DNA of 64,000 nucleotides from Sphingobacterium daejeonense (GCF_901472535.1 NZ_LR590470.1:4154001-4218000); one strand, 5' to 3'. Numbered from the stretch's first letter, positions 43,196-54,066 are shown. A program made the numbers and translations. Notes: generated by a model not told the origin, from the letters alone.

Positions 43196-45511
43196 TTAAA
43201 CCTTCAAATTTATTTCCAGCGATGAATTTGCCGGAATGCTGTATTCATTGTCCACAACAGCTATTGTAATATCATGATGCGATTTATTTACAATTTCCAT
43301 AAAACCTTTACTAATTTTTATGGATAATATATCTCCTCTAAATCCGATATGGAATGTAAATGAATTCCATTGTTCAGGAAGGAAAGGCTGGAAATAGAGC
43401 TTATTGTTTTTAATGCGCATTCCTGCAAATCCTTGAACTATACTCATCCATGTCCCTGCCATGGAAGTAATATGCAGACCGTCCTCTGTATCGTTGTTGT
43501 AATCATCTAGATCTAATCGAGCGGTTCTTAAATAAAACTCATATGCTCTAGATTCATCATTAAGTTTCGCTGCAAGGATATTATGGATACATGGTGACAA
43601 TGAGCTTTCATGGACAGTACGTGGTTCATAGAAATCAAAATTCCTTCGGATATCTTCTATATCAAACTCATCCTCAAAAAAATACATCCCTTGCAAAACA
43701 TCAGCCTGTTTAATGAAATTTGACCTCAATATACGGTCCCAACTCCATTTTTGATTCAATGGTCTTTCTGATGCTGGCAAATCTTTAACCAGCCATTGCT
43801 CCTTGTCCAAATACCCATCTTGCTGTAGATAGATTTTTAGCCTGTCGTGATAAGGATAATACATGTTCTTCTCAATATCCTTCCATTGGGCCAATTCCCC
43901 AGCATTGAAATTAAGCTTGTCGAGAATTTCATCATAACGAAATTTATTGTTTTCTTCGACATACTTCATGGCTTCTTGGGTATATTTTATACACCATACA
44001 GCAAGGTAATTGGTATACCAATTGTTGTTGACATTGTTTTCATACTCGTTCGGTCCTGTAACACCGAGCATGACGTATTTCTCCCTTTCCTGGCTCCAAT
44101 TTACGCGCTGCGCCCAAAATCGAGCGATAGCAATCAATACCTCGATGCCATATTCTTGGAGATAATCCCAATCTTGGGTGTAATTGATATAATTATAAAT
44201 GGCATAGGCAATGGCCCCATTTCTGTGAATTTCTTCAAATGTGATTTCCCATTCATTGTGACTTTCGGTACCATCCATCGTTACCATTGGATACAATGCA
44301 GCACCATTGATAAAGCCCAGCATTTCTGCATTTTCAATTGCTTTATCCAAATGGTTGTATCGATATACCAATAAGTTCTTGCCGACCTCTTGAGGAGCAG
44401 TTGCTAGGTAAAAAGGAATACAATACGCCTCGGTATCCCAGTATGTTGCGCCAGCATATTTCTCACCTGTAAAACCTTTAGGACCTATATTAAGACGAGA
44501 ATCCGTCCCCGTATAAGTCTGAAACAAGTGGAATATATTGAATCTGATCCCTTGTTGTGCTTTTATATCACCTTCAATTTGAATATCACTCTGCTCCCAT
44601 TTCTTTGCCCAAGCTTCTTTTTGTTCATTCATCAAATTGTCAAATCCTTTTTTACTAGCATCAACAAGTTTTTTCTCACAAGAGGCCATTAATTCATCAG
44701 CCTTGTAATTCAATGAAGATTCAACACAGGCAATTTTGACAATCTGGACCTCGAAACCTTTTGATACATCTAAGGAAAATTCCTCAGCTATGTATTTCGG
44801 TTTATGATGAACGATGTATTTTAATTTCTCAGCAGGTTCATTATTTACTTTTAGCTTTGTCTGAGCACCCACACAGAGATCAAATTCAGTCTTCAGTGTT
44901 TTAGTCTGAAGGAAGATTCCATTATCTGTTGACCGATCTGAAACAGCATTCCAAAACTTAAAATCATAGTTGCTGTCTTCATTTGCAATATCACCGTCAA
45001 GCTTTGAAACTATTCGAATATTTGCATCAAAGTCAACAGGGGTTATTGAATATTGTATTGCACCGATTTCATCATCTGCAATGCTGCAGAACCGGATTGC
45101 ATTCACTTTAACATTCTTGCCAGATTCCAAGCTTGCAATAAAGGATCTTTGCAGATACCCTTCTTTCATATTCAAGACACGCTTGAATTCCTTAATTTGG
45201 CATTTGGCAAGGTCCAATATTTCATTGTCAATATAGATATCGATTCCGATCCAATTCGTTGAATTAATAACTTTATCAAATGTTGGTGGATATCCATTCT
45301 TCCACCATCCTACTCTAGTTTTATCTGGAAAGTATATACCTGCAACATAGGACCCCTGTAAACTTTCTCCAGAGTAGGATTCTTCAAAGTTTGCCCGCTG
45401 CCCCATCTTACCGTTTCCGATACTAAACAAACTTTCAGAAATCTTATTCAGTCTTGGGTCAAAGCCCTCTTCTATGATATTCCACGGATCGGCTTGGATA
45501 TAATTTTTCAT
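43196..45511 (-). CDS. GH65 maltose phosphorylase
   Basis: GH65 phosphorylases cleave alpha-glucosides with phosphate, giving beta-glucose-1-phosphate and glucose. The 771-residue protein has the N-terminal beta-sandwich (WNIIEEGFDPRLNKISESLF, SIGNGKMGQRANFEE), the (alpha/alpha)6 barrel with GPKGFTGEKYAGATYWDTEA and the general acid Glu489 in VTGPNEYENNVNNNWYTN, and a phosphate-site segment RTVHESSLSPCIH. Maltose is favoured over trehalose or kojibiose because beta-phosphoglucomutase (23 bp upstream) and sus genes accompany it. No signal peptide is seen, so it acts in the cytoplasm on imported maltose. Confidence 0.92.
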   Translation of the reverse strand: MKNYIQADPWNIIEEGFDPRLNKISESLFSIGNGKMGQRANFEESYSGESLQGSYVAGIYFPDKTRVGWWKNGYPPTFDKVINSTNWIGIDIYIDNEILDLAKCQIKEFKRVLNMKEGYLQRSFIASLESGKNVKVNAIRFCSIADDEIGAIQYSITPVDFDANIRIVSKLDGDIANEDSNYDFKFWNAVSDRSTDNGIFLQTKTLKTEFDLCVGAQTKLKVNNEPAEKLKYIVHHKPKYIAEEFSLDVSKGFEVQIVKIACVESSLNYKADELMASCEKKLVDASKKGFDNLMNEQKEAWAKKWEQSDIQIEGDIKAQQGIRFNIFHLFQTYTGTDSRLNIGPKGFTGEKYAGATYWDTEAYCIPFYLATAPQEVGKNLLVYRYNHLDKAIENAEMLGFINGAALYPMVTMDGTESHNEWEITFEEIHRNGAIAYAIYNYINYTQDWDYLQEYGIEVLIAIARFWAQRVNWSQEREKYVMLGVTGPNEYENNVNNNWYTNYLAVWCIKYTQEAMKYVEENNKFRYDEILDKLNFNAGELAQWKDIEKNMYYPYHDRLKIYLQQDGYLDKEQWLVKDLPASERPLNQKWSWDRILRSNFIKQADVLQGMYFFEDEFDIEDIRRNFDFYEPRTVHESSLSPCIHNILAAKLNDESRAYEFYLRTARLDLDDYNNDTEDGLHITSMAGTWMSIVQGFAGMRIKNNKLYFQPFLPEQWNSFTFHIGFRGDILSIKISKGFMEIVNKSHHDITIAVVDNEYSIPANSSLEINLKV

Positions 45512-45534
45512 ATATTAAATGAATTAGATACGCA

Positions 45535-46185
45535 CTAAAATAGATTTTGAATAGTTTTCAGGTCGATATGTGTTAAATCACTAACGACTAAATGAGCTTT
45601 TCCGAGGTCCTTTTCTGCACCTATTCCTATAGCTTTCATTTCTGCTCTCAAGGCTGCTTCTACACCAGCACTTGCATCTTCAAAAACAACGCAGGATTTC
45701 GGATCAACGTTCAACAATTCTGCTCCTTTGAGGAATACTGCAGGATCAGGTTTAGATTTGTTGACAATATTTCCATCAACTAAGGCATCAAAATAAGGTG
45801 TAAGTCCTGTATTATCCAATATCAGCTTAGCATTTTTACTTGCTGATCCCAGTCCAATCTTGATATGGTTGTTCTTTAGTTCTTCCAAAAGTTTTATTGA
45901 GCCTGGTAACACCTCATTAGCAGTCATCTCAGATATCATTTCCACATACCAGCCATTCTTTAAAGCTGCGAGTTCATCTTGTCTTTCCTGAGGGAAGTCT
46001 ACTCCGCCCCATGCTAAAATCTTCCTTAAACTCTCCACTCTGCTGATTCCCTTCAACTGTTCATTTTCCTCTTCAGAAAAATCAAAACCCAAGGAATTTG
46101 CCAATTGTTTCCAGGCCAGATAGTGATATTTGGCAGTATCAACCAATACTCCATCCAGATCAAATAAACATGCTTCTAAACCCAT
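45535..46185 (-). CDS. pgmB: Beta-phosphoglucomutase
   Basis: This is a HAD-superfamily mutase of 216 residues that turns beta-glucose-1-phosphate into glucose-6-phosphate. The nucleophile and acid/base pair are Asp9 and Asp11 in CLFDLDGVLVDTAKYH. The cap has WKQLANSLGFDFSEEENEQL and KGISRVESL. Later motifs are GLGSASKNAKLIL and KPDPAVFLKGAELL, then VVFEDASAGVEAAL. It lies between GH65 and GH13 in the same operon and completes the phosphorolytic route. The context makes it far more likely than other HAD phosphatases. Confidence 0.94.
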   Translation of the reverse strand: MGLEACLFDLDGVLVDTAKYHYLAWKQLANSLGFDFSEEENEQLKGISRVESLRKILAWGGVDFPQERQDELAALKNGWYVEMISEMTANEVLPGSIKLLEELKNNHIKIGLGSASKNAKLILDNTGLTPYFDALVDGNIVNKSKPDPAVFLKGAELLNVDPKSCVVFEDASAGVEAALRAEMKAIGIGAEKDLGKAHLVVSDLTHIDLKTIQNLF

Positions 46186-46192
46186 TATAATA

Positions 46193-48029
46193 TTATTTTA
46201 ACTCAAACACCTGTGTACTTACAGCTGGAACATCTATCTCCTGAATATGGTCCAATGATGCCCCGGTGACTACATTCATTGCTTTGGTTGATGATCCAAT
46301 TCCTTCCTGAAATCTTTTAGTATTGAGTTTTATATCTTCTTGTTTACTGTTCATAACTACCATCACCCTCTTCTCATTGTCATAGCGGAAATACACATAA
46401 ACCCCATCTTCCGGAATAAACTGCAACATTTTACCGTGATGCAAAACAGGGTTGTTTTTGCGGTAATTAGCTAAGGTTTTCACATAATTGAAGGCTTCAT
46501 TTTCCTTTTCGCTACGACCTGTAGCAGTGAATTTATTGACTTTATCTTTTGGCCATCCACCTGGAAAATCCTCACGGACCAACCCATCGGGACTAGCGAA
46601 ATTCTTCATGAGTATTTCAGTTCCGTAATATAATTGAGGAATACCCCTTGTGGTCAACAACCAAGCTATTCCAGACTTATATTTTTTGAAATCTTCGCCA
46701 ACGACTGACAAAAATCGACTCAGGTCATGATTGTCCAAAAACACAACATTACGATAAGGATCTTCATACATAAAATCACTTGCAAAGGTGTTATAAAGTC
46801 TTACCACTCCATCCATCCAGCCAAACTTTCCGTTCAGTGCTTCGTTGATAGCCCAATATGCTTGGAAATCAGTTACTCCTTGAAGTTTGGTATCTATACC
46901 CTGATTAATCTTATCGGCCTTTGTAAAATAGGCTTGATTCGGGATCCCATGTACCCAAGTTTCACCAAAATAGGTCATCTTAGGATATTCAGCATCTATT
47001 GCTTTCCCCCACTCTGCCATAAAATCCAAATCATTGTATGCATAAGTATCAAGGCGGAAACCATCAATGCCCATTTCCTCAATCCACCATATATGGCTTT
47101 GGGTGATGTAATTTTTTACAAAAGGATTGTGTTGATTCATGTCAGGCATATGTCGGTCAAACCAACCGTTCACCATGATATCCTTGTCTGCTTTTGCAGC
47201 ATAAGGATCCATATGAACCTGTTCACGGTAGTTTGTTTTAGTAAAGCTATCCCATTGATGGATCCAGTCCTTCATTGGCATATCTTTTACCGTATAATGC
47301 TCGGTGCCAAAATGATTGTGTACAAGGTCCTGAACCATTTTGATGCCTCTTTTATGGCATTCGTCGATCAGTTTCCTGTAAGCTTCATTCCCACCAAATC
47401 TAGGGTCAACAAAATAGCTCTCCGTATTCGCATAGCCGTGATAGGATGTCTTAGGTTGGTCATTGGTCAACACTGGGTTTAACCAAAGTGCTGTAACTCC
47501 CAATTCTTCCAAATAATCTAGATGGTTAATGATTCCTTGAAGATCACCACCATGACGGTAATACATGCTGTCACGATCTAATGTCTGATCTGCCATTCCC
47601 TTTATTCTATCATTTGAAGGGTCTCCATTTGCAAAACGATCTGGCATAATCAGGTAAATAAAATCTGAAGCATCTACTCCCTGAAGTTTTCTCTTGGATT
47701 CATCACGAGCTTTCAGCTCATAAGGCCTGACGAAGTCTTTTTTTCCTTGTTCTTTAAATACTAGGGATACTTTTCCAGGCTTGGCATCCGATGCTATTTT
47801 TAAATCCAAGAAAATATAATTTGGATTTTCTACTCTATGCTGTTTGAGGATTTCTACTCCTGGATAGTCTACCGAAACAGATTTATTGGAGATATTTATT
47901 GCCATAGACCAATAATTGTACATTTGGATTGTTCATTCCTACCCACCAATTCAATGGCTCTATTCGGTCCACTTGTGCATAAGATGAAAATTGCAGGCAA
48001 ATAAAGATTATGGCAATAATGATTCTCAT
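46193..48029 (-). CDS. GH13 alpha-amylase/neopullulanase-like, exported (one indel)
   Basis: This is a GH13 enzyme of about 612 residues. Joining across one extra T at 47895-47897 moves the start to ATG 48029 and gives a signal peptide (MRIIIAIIFICLQFSSYAQ), then IEPLNWWVGMNNPNVQLL, a cyclomaltodextrinase N-terminal domain, in place of the spurious start at 47923. The barrel has DFIYLIMPDRFANGDPSN, LNPVLTNDQ, the nucleophile Asp in GIDGFRLDTYAYND, the acid Glu in TYFGETWVHG and the third Asp in VVFLDNHDLSRF. It is probably the periplasmic SusA-like enzyme that trims imported maltodextrin. It ends 7 bp before pgmB. Confidence 0.92.
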
Positions 48030-48041
48030 ATTTGTTGTTGT

Positions 48042-49058
48042 TTAGTTTTTAACCATTGTGAAAGTAAGATCGGTCGGATTCATTGTCACAGTATAGTTTC
48101 CTGCCTCCGTTACCTGGATATTTCCTCCTCCTAGCGTAAGAGTTCCGTTGCTTCCTCCGAGATTGGTACCCCAATCATGCCCTTTTCGGAATTTAAACTC
48201 ACCAGGATTAAGATCGGTAGTTAACACCCAATTCCCTTTACCATCGTTAATAAATTTCATGTCTGCATCAACGGTCCAATTTGAATTAGGAACTGCATTA
48301 CCGATCATACCCCAAATTCCTGTTGCCTCTATGGTAAATGTATTACTGTTCATGTCCATGGTCAGCAATAATGTGCCGGCAGAAGGAGACATAAAATTTC
48401 CTCCAGTTGGGCTGATTGTACCATTGCCACCATCCCCAAAATTGACATTCCAGTTCTTTCCAGTAGTAATCTTAAATCCAGAATCCTTTGCTGGGAAATT
48501 GATGATACCTGTGTAAATACCGTTACCAGTCAAAGAGATCAAACTATCAGCGGTTGAAGGGTTCCATGCTTGATAATCGCCAGGAATATAGATCCAAGAT
48601 GTTAATGGAATAGGTTTTGAATTGATGTTGACTACATTACTGTAGACTGCAATATTTGGAGAAATGCTTGATTTTAACCGTACCTCAATATCAGAATTGG
48701 ATTCGAAAGGCAAATTCATGGCTGATAAAAGATTGTTTAATTCCATACCAGTATATGACCTAGAGGTTACACCATTTGCAAACACCACTTCACGGGCAGG
48801 GGAAAAATTGGCTCCTTTTTTCGCAAATTGGAGTGAGTAAGTAATTCCGGCATTATATCCAAAACTAGATTCTGTATAATTAAATTCAAGGACTTTTTCG
48901 TCCAGTTTTTCTTTAGTTAAATTGATGGTGCTAGCAGAACTAGTCAAGCTTCCCGACTGACCTTCCCCAGCAATTGTCCTTACCTCATCCTTTTCGCATG
49001 AAGTCAGCATCACAGTGCTCAGACAAAATAAAATCAGAAGTTTATTTATTAGGTTCAT
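48042..49058 (-). CDS. SusE/SusF-family starch-binding lipoprotein
   Basis: This is a 338-residue outer-membrane lipoprotein with the lipobox LTSC (residues 18-21). An N-terminal SusE-type immunoglobulin-like domain (STINLTKEKLDEKVLEFNYT) is followed by two related carbohydrate-binding beta domains. They show parallel motifs: SWIYIPGDYQAWNPSTADSL and FKITTGKNWNVNFGDGG, then FKFRKGHDWGTNLGGSNGTL. The tryptophans in these motifs are expected to stack on glucose rings. The gene lies between susD and the GH13 amylase, as in starch-utilisation loci. Confidence 0.9.
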   Translation of the reverse strand: MNLINKLLILFCLSTVMLTSCEKDEVRTIAGEGQSGSLTSSASTINLTKEKLDEKVLEFNYTESSFGYNAGITYSLQFAKKGANFSPAREVVFANGVTSRSYTGMELNNLLSAMNLPFESNSDIEVRLKSSISPNIAVYSNVVNINSKPIPLTSWIYIPGDYQAWNPSTADSLISLTGNGIYTGIINFPAKDSGFKITTGKNWNVNFGDGGNGTISPTGGNFMSPSAGTLLLTMDMNSNTFTIEATGIWGMIGNAVPNSNWTVDADMKFINDGKGNWVLTTDLNPGEFKFRKGHDWGTNLGGSNGTLTLGGGNIQVTEAGNYTVTMNPTDLTFTMVKN

Positions 49059-49076
49059 AATTTCTACTTATTAATA

Positions 49077-50657
49077 TTAATAGCCTTCGTTTTGAGTCAA
49101 ATTGGTATTTGCAATCACATCAGACGATGGTAATGGCAGCAGGCTTCTAAAATCTTCGATTGAACGACCATCTTTTACTCCACCCTTCCAAGGCCAGATA
49201 TAATTACTTCCTGTAAATCTTCCAAAACGGATAAGATCTGTCCTGCGATAGCCTTCAAAATACAGTTCTCTAGCTCTTTCTTTGAGGATATCGTCTAAGG
49301 TAATTGCTGAAGCATTGCCACTTGTATTTCCATACGCCCTTCTTCTGATTTGGTTGAAATAATTTAGGGCTTGTGCAGTAGAACCACCTGTACCACCTCG
49401 CAAAACAGCTTCTGAATACATCAAATAAACATCTGCCAATCGGAACAATGGAAAATCAAGCGAACTGAATGTTCCACCTTGTGACGGCCCAGCAACTCCT
49501 GTTGAAGACATATTTTTAAACTTGGTAACTCTTAAGCCGTCCTTGAATTCTCCCAATTCATCATTTTCTATTTTATCTCCGAAGAACATGGCGCGCTTAT
49601 CCGTTGCTCCACTATAATCGGTGAAAGATAATGGCAATGCTTTGGTTGAGCGGTTACCACCCCATCCACCGGTCGGAACTCCATATGATGCAGGGTTCAT
49701 TTCGCCGTTGATCAATGAGTTGATCAGGAAAGTTGTACCACCATAATTTCTAGTTTTAACACCATCATAGTTAATGGAGAAAATAATCTCATCTTTACTG
49801 GTCACATGGTTATCTTCTAAAAACAGATTAGCATAGTTTGAAGCCAATGCATAGCCTCCATTGATCACTTTATTTGCATAAGTAATAGCTTCGGTATATT
49901 TTGCCTGACCGGTATAAACTTGCGCATTTAAATAAAGACGAGCCAATAACGTCCAAACCGCACCTTGATCTGCTCTTCCATATTCGTTCTGTTTTGGACC
50001 TTTGATCAAAGGTTCAATGGCCAATAACTCAGTCTCAATATATTTGAACAAATCAGGTCTTTTGATTTGCTCAGGTGACACTTTACCAATTAGATTATCC
50101 TCTGTTATAAACGGAGGGTTACCAAACAGATCCAACAACACCCAGTATTGATAAGCCCTTACAAATCTTGCTTCAGCTCTGTAATCTTCAATCTCTGCGG
50201 TATTGCTAATTCCTCGAGCCGATAGTTTTTCAGGAGTACTTTCTCTCAAGAATTCATTGACAACGGTAATGGTATATAACGTACGTGTATAGAGTCCTTT
50301 GACCATGATATTGTCTGCGTCTGGCATTCCATATACCATATCCGGAACTCCTGGGTCATTCCAACCACATAAAGTTTCATCAGAAGTCAATTGCTGAATG
50401 TTCCAGTAAAGACGGAAGAAATCGGACTGTCCTGCGTCAATACCAGCAAGGTCACTTGCACCTTCTCCACCTCCTGATGTCATGGACAAACTTCCATATA
50501 CTTTTAAGAAAGCTTCTTTATATCCTTGTTCTGAACTATAGACCTGATCGGCTGTTATATCATTCTTTGGAGTTAAATCTAATAAGTCTTCACTACATGA
50601 AGTTATAGACAAGATCAGCATGCTGCCCCAAATTGTGTTTTTTATATATCTTTTCAT
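49077..50657 (-). CDS. SusD-family starch-binding lipoprotein (maltose locus)
   Basis: This 526-residue outer-membrane lipoprotein has the lipobox ITSC (residues 18-21). Typical SusD parts are DLTPKNDITADQVYSSEQGY, ARFVRAYQYWVLLDLFGNPP, FPLFRLADVYLMYSEAVLRG and ERARELYFEGYRRTDLIRFG, ending NTNLTQNEGY. The spacing is 17 bp to susC and 18 bp to susE. With susE, amylase and maltose phosphorylase in the same operon, maltodextrin or starch is the likely ligand. Confidence 0.95.
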   Translation of the reverse strand: MKRYIKNTIWGSMLILSITSCSEDLLDLTPKNDITADQVYSSEQGYKEAFLKVYGSLSMTSGGGEGASDLAGIDAGQSDFFRLYWNIQQLTSDETLCGWNDPGVPDMVYGMPDADNIMVKGLYTRTLYTITVVNEFLRESTPEKLSARGISNTAEIEDYRAEARFVRAYQYWVLLDLFGNPPFITEDNLIGKVSPEQIKRPDLFKYIETELLAIEPLIKGPKQNEYGRADQGAVWTLLARLYLNAQVYTGQAKYTEAITYANKVINGGYALASNYANLFLEDNHVTSKDEIIFSINYDGVKTRNYGGTTFLINSLINGEMNPASYGVPTGGWGGNRSTKALPLSFTDYSGATDKRAMFFGDKIENDELGEFKDGLRVTKFKNMSSTGVAGPSQGGTFSSLDFPLFRLADVYLMYSEAVLRGGTGGSTAQALNYFNQIRRRAYGNTSGNASAITLDDILKERARELYFEGYRRTDLIRFGRFTGSNYIWPWKGGVKDGRSIEDFRSLLPLPSSDVIANTNLTQNEGY

Positions 50658-50674
50658 GAAATTCTTATATTAAA

Positions 50675-53638
50675 TTAAAAACCAAAGTTCAACCCTAATG
50701 AATAAACCCTTGGTCTTGGATACATCGTGTAGTCAATACCATTGAAAAGTTCGGGATCAATACCTTTGTATTTCGATATCGTGAATACATTCTGAACATT
50801 TGCATTAACAGTCATTGTTACTGTTCCTGCCTTGTCCAGATTACCGACGTTATAGATCAATCCTAAGTTGTCCATTCTTAAGAATGAAGCATTATTGATA
50901 TAGTAATCGCTGTAATATTGGTTGTTGTTAAAATTGGTATTATAAATATCTGTTGTTGCGTTATTAACAAAACGTGAAGGATTGAGGATATTGCGCGCTA
51001 CTCCAAAATTTGAGGAAATATTGTCATAAACATAATTTCCGAAATTCGCTCTCAACACCGTATTTAGCGTTAATCTTTTATAGTTAATTGAAGTAGTCAG
51101 ACCCATAAAATAATCTGGAGCTGGTTTTTTATAGTAGTAACGGTCAGCTGGAGTAACAGCACCATCGCCATTTAGATCTTCATAGACACCTTCCAAAGGT
51201 TGACCTTGTTGATCATAAACTTGCTTGTAAACAAAATATTGATAGGGAGCCAATCCTACAGTATGGTATTGGATTACGTTTCCTGTACCACCTGTGATCC
51301 AACCTGCTGCTAATTGATAATCTGGGTTTTCATTTAAAGTAAGATTGGTTACCTTGCTTTCATTGACAGTCATATTGAAACCGATGTCCCAGTTAAAGTT
51401 ATCAGATTTGATAGCTTGAATATTGATGCTACCTTCAACGCCACGGTTTTCCATATTCCCTACGTTGGTCAACAATTGGTTACTGTAATTAGTACCAACA
51501 GGTATTTCTATAGTCGCTAGCAAGTCTTTGGTCTTTTTGTGATAAGCGTCGATACTACCTGAGATACGACCGCCCCAAAAACCGTAGTCCAAACCAATAT
51601 TTGTGGTAGCTGTAGATTCCCAACGTAATGTTGCATCATAAGCAATTGGAGAATAAACATGGTAAAATTGATTTCCAACTTGATATTGGGCTTCATTTGA
51701 GCTATAGTAATAACTTGGAATAAAACCATAGTTTGCAATTCCATCTTTATTACCTGTTTCACCATAACTTAAGCGAAGTTTCAAATCAGAGATACTGTTG
51801 TTGTCTTTCAAGAAGTTTTCACCTTTAATGCGCCACGTAAAAGCAGCAGATGGGAAGATACCCCAACGACCATCAGGATTAAATTTGGATGATCCATCCG
51901 CACGGATTGTTCCCGAAAGAATATAACGATCAGCAAAGGAATAAATCAATCTTCCATAATAAGATAATAGTCTGTTTTGCTGCACATCATCTGGAAATGT
52001 TGGTGTAGTGATAACTTCATCAAAGGAGTTAAAAGACTGAAAGTTGTATTTAGTTTCTTTGTTGTCATAGTAACCATAACCAGCAGTTACATTCACATTG
52101 CTGTTGATGCTTTCAATATCTTTCACATAGCTCAAATAGCCTTCGATAAAGGTATTGTTTGATTTCCCTTTATATCGTTGGAAGAACCCTTTATTGGCAA
52201 AATTTGATGCTGCAAAGAACGGGATTGTTGTTGCTCCATTTCCAGCGGCGATATCATAACCTACGTTTACATTTGCATGCAATTCAGGCAAAAAATGAAA
52301 AGAATAGTCCAATTGGGCGTTACCAATACTTCTTTTGGCAGCACCTCTATTTCTGTAATTCTCTAACAATGAAACTGGGTTCCTCGGAGACAATGAGTTC
52401 GGCACTGCCCCTTCTTGCCATTCAAAAAATCCACCATAAGGACTCGTAGGGTCATAAACTTCTTGAGTTGGATCAAATACAATTGCAGAACCAATAGCTC
52501 CTGAATTTGCGAACTCTTGATTGGTCATAGTTCCTTTGAAGTTGATATCTAATTTCAAGTGATTGTCTAAGAAACGAGGAGAAAGGTTAACACCCATGGT
52601 TCCTCTTCTCATCAAGTCGGTCTTTAAAATCCCCGCCTGTTCCAGATAACCAATAGAAACCCGATAAGGCATATTTTTCAAACCGCCTGACATAGTAACA
52701 TTATTGTCTGTTGTCAAAGCATTTTGATAGATGAGGTCTTGCCAATCCGTATTGGCAGATCCCAATAGACCTTTTTGAGCATCCGTACCTTTTTCATTAA
52801 CAAAAGATCTGATTTGTTCTGCAGTCAATACATTTACTTGACTAGCTATAGTTGATAGTGAGTTTACGGAAGAAAGTGTAAACTTAGGTCTTCCAATCTT
52901 ACCTGATTTGGTTGTAATCAAAATAACACCATTCGAAGCTCTTGAACCATAGATAGCGGTTGCATTTGCATCTTTTAGAATGGTCATCGATTCGATATCG
53001 TTCGGGTTGATCAATGAAAGTGGACTTGCAGATCCTGGTACATTATCACCGCTCAAAGGGTTTCCATCGACCACTATCAGCGGGTTGTTACTTGCTGACA
53101 GGGATGCTCCTCCCCGTACTCTAATAGTACTTCCAGCACCTGGGGAACCACCATTTGAGGTAATTGAAACCCCAGATACCTTACCTTGGATTAATTGATC
53201 CGGTGAGGTAATTGCTCCTTTTTGAAAGTCTTTGGATTGCACATTTGATACAGCCCCTGTGACGTGTTTCTTTTCAACGGCACCGTACCCGATTACCACC
53301 ACTTCTCCAATTTCCGCTGCATTCGAGGATAATGTAAAGTCCAAAGTCTGAGAAGATGATAAATTTACGGTCTGTTCTGATGTCGAATGACCTACATAGG
53401 AAGCCTCGACGATAATAGTTCCGGCAGATAGTCCTTGTAACACATAGTTTCCCGATGGGTCGGAAGAAACCTGTTTGTTTTGACCTTTAATACTTACCGT
53501 TGCTCCAGCAAGAACGTTCCCGGAATCGTCAACAACCTTACCCGATAGTTGTAGATTCTGTTGTGCAGATACAAACTGAAAACTGAAGATGAAGATAATT
53601 ATTAGCCGAAAGTGCCAAGAGTAAAAATCCCTAATCAT
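50675..53638 (-). CDS. SusC-family TonB-dependent receptor (maltose locus)
   Basis: This is a 987-residue outer-membrane importer and the first gene of the minus-strand starch operon. It has a signal peptide ending FQFVSAQ, a carboxypeptidase-D-like domain (LSGKVVDDSGNVLAGATVSI), a TonB-box-like EIGEVVVIGYGAVEKKHVTG, and the plug NPLIVVDGNPLSGDNVPG with DANATAIYGSRASNGVILIT. The barrel ends YSLGLNFGF. The reading frame is intact. An AT-rich 428-bp region separates it from the divergent PhyH gene. Confidence 0.95.
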   Translation of the reverse strand: MIRDFYSWHFRLIIIFIFSFQFVSAQQNLQLSGKVVDDSGNVLAGATVSIKGQNKQVSSDPSGNYVLQGLSAGTIIVEASYVGHSTSEQTVNLSSSQTLDFTLSSNAAEIGEVVVIGYGAVEKKHVTGAVSNVQSKDFQKGAITSPDQLIQGKVSGVSITSNGGSPGAGSTIRVRGGASLSASNNPLIVVDGNPLSGDNVPGSASPLSLINPNDIESMTILKDANATAIYGSRASNGVILITTKSGKIGRPKFTLSSVNSLSTIASQVNVLTAEQIRSFVNEKGTDAQKGLLGSANTDWQDLIYQNALTTDNNVTMSGGLKNMPYRVSIGYLEQAGILKTDLMRRGTMGVNLSPRFLDNHLKLDINFKGTMTNQEFANSGAIGSAIVFDPTQEVYDPTSPYGGFFEWQEGAVPNSLSPRNPVSLLENYRNRGAAKRSIGNAQLDYSFHFLPELHANVNVGYDIAAGNGATTIPFFAASNFANKGFFQRYKGKSNNTFIEGYLSYVKDIESINSNVNVTAGYGYYDNKETKYNFQSFNSFDEVITTPTFPDDVQQNRLLSYYGRLIYSFADRYILSGTIRADGSSKFNPDGRWGIFPSAAFTWRIKGENFLKDNNSISDLKLRLSYGETGNKDGIANYGFIPSYYYSSNEAQYQVGNQFYHVYSPIAYDATLRWESTATTNIGLDYGFWGGRISGSIDAYHKKTKDLLATIEIPVGTNYSNQLLTNVGNMENRGVEGSINIQAIKSDNFNWDIGFNMTVNESKVTNLTLNENPDYQLAAGWITGGTGNVIQYHTVGLAPYQYFVYKQVYDQQGQPLEGVYEDLNGDGAVTPADRYYYKKPAPDYFMGLTTSINYKRLTLNTVLRANFGNYVYDNISSNFGVARNILNPSRFVNNATTDIYNTNFNNNQYYSDYYINNASFLRMDNLGLIYNVGNLDKAGTVTMTVNANVQNVFTISKYKGIDPELFNGIDYTMYPRPRVYSLGLNFGF

Positions 53639-53847
53639 ATTTTATTTTTTTGTTTATAATCGGCAGGCATACATTTGCCCCCTATTGGTTTGTTACTAAA
53701 TTATTATAGAATTGTTAGAAAAAAAATAGTTTTTCACTTTTTTTATTTTTAGCAAAAAATCATCTTATTTTTTATTTAATTATCTGATTAATAATATTTT
53801 AAAAACATAATATTACAACTAAAAACATCAAAACCTTGACCAATTTC

Positions 53848-53861
53848 CGAAACCGTTCCCG
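53848..53861. promoter_or_regulatory. Possible LacI-type operator
   Basis: ccgaaaccgttccc carries the imperfect half-sites GAAAC and GTTCC around a central CG, resembling LacI/GalR sites. The LacI regulator at 61872 is the candidate binder. The symmetry is imperfect, so this is tentative. Confidence 0.35.
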
Positions 53862-54035
53862 AAAAGAAAGGCAGTTTTCTTCTTAAAACCTACACTTTAA
53901 CCTAATTCTTTGATAAAAGTTTACATTAATTTAATAGAGGTAATATTATCAAAAATAAGGTAATGAAATATTCAAAGGATAATATAAACCATATAGATGC
54001 GTAAATTCCCCCGAAACAATTGAGATCTTCCTGCT

Positions 54036-54043
54036 TAACTTTG
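54036..54043 (+). promoter_or_regulatory. -7 element before the PhyH gene
   Basis: TAACTTTG matches TAnnTTTG exactly, 23 bp before the ATG at 54067. The nearest upstream TTG (54020-54022) is too close for the normal spacing. Confidence 0.45.
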
Positions 54044-54066
54044 TGTAAAGACCAAATTTATAAATC

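Larger units (their letters stand above)
53639..54066. other. Divergent promoter region of the maltose locus
   Basis: This very AT-rich region lies between susC (minus) and PhyH (plus). It contains a CG-centred pseudo-palindrome at 53848-53861 and a -7 element for the PhyH gene at 54036-54043. I could not identify a consensus promoter for susC. Confidence 0.6.

Noticed and set aside
47895..47923. Cytoplasmic GH13 starting at 47923
   Set aside because: That start lies within the N-terminal domain. The upstream frame gives a signal peptide and the missing domain start once one base is removed.
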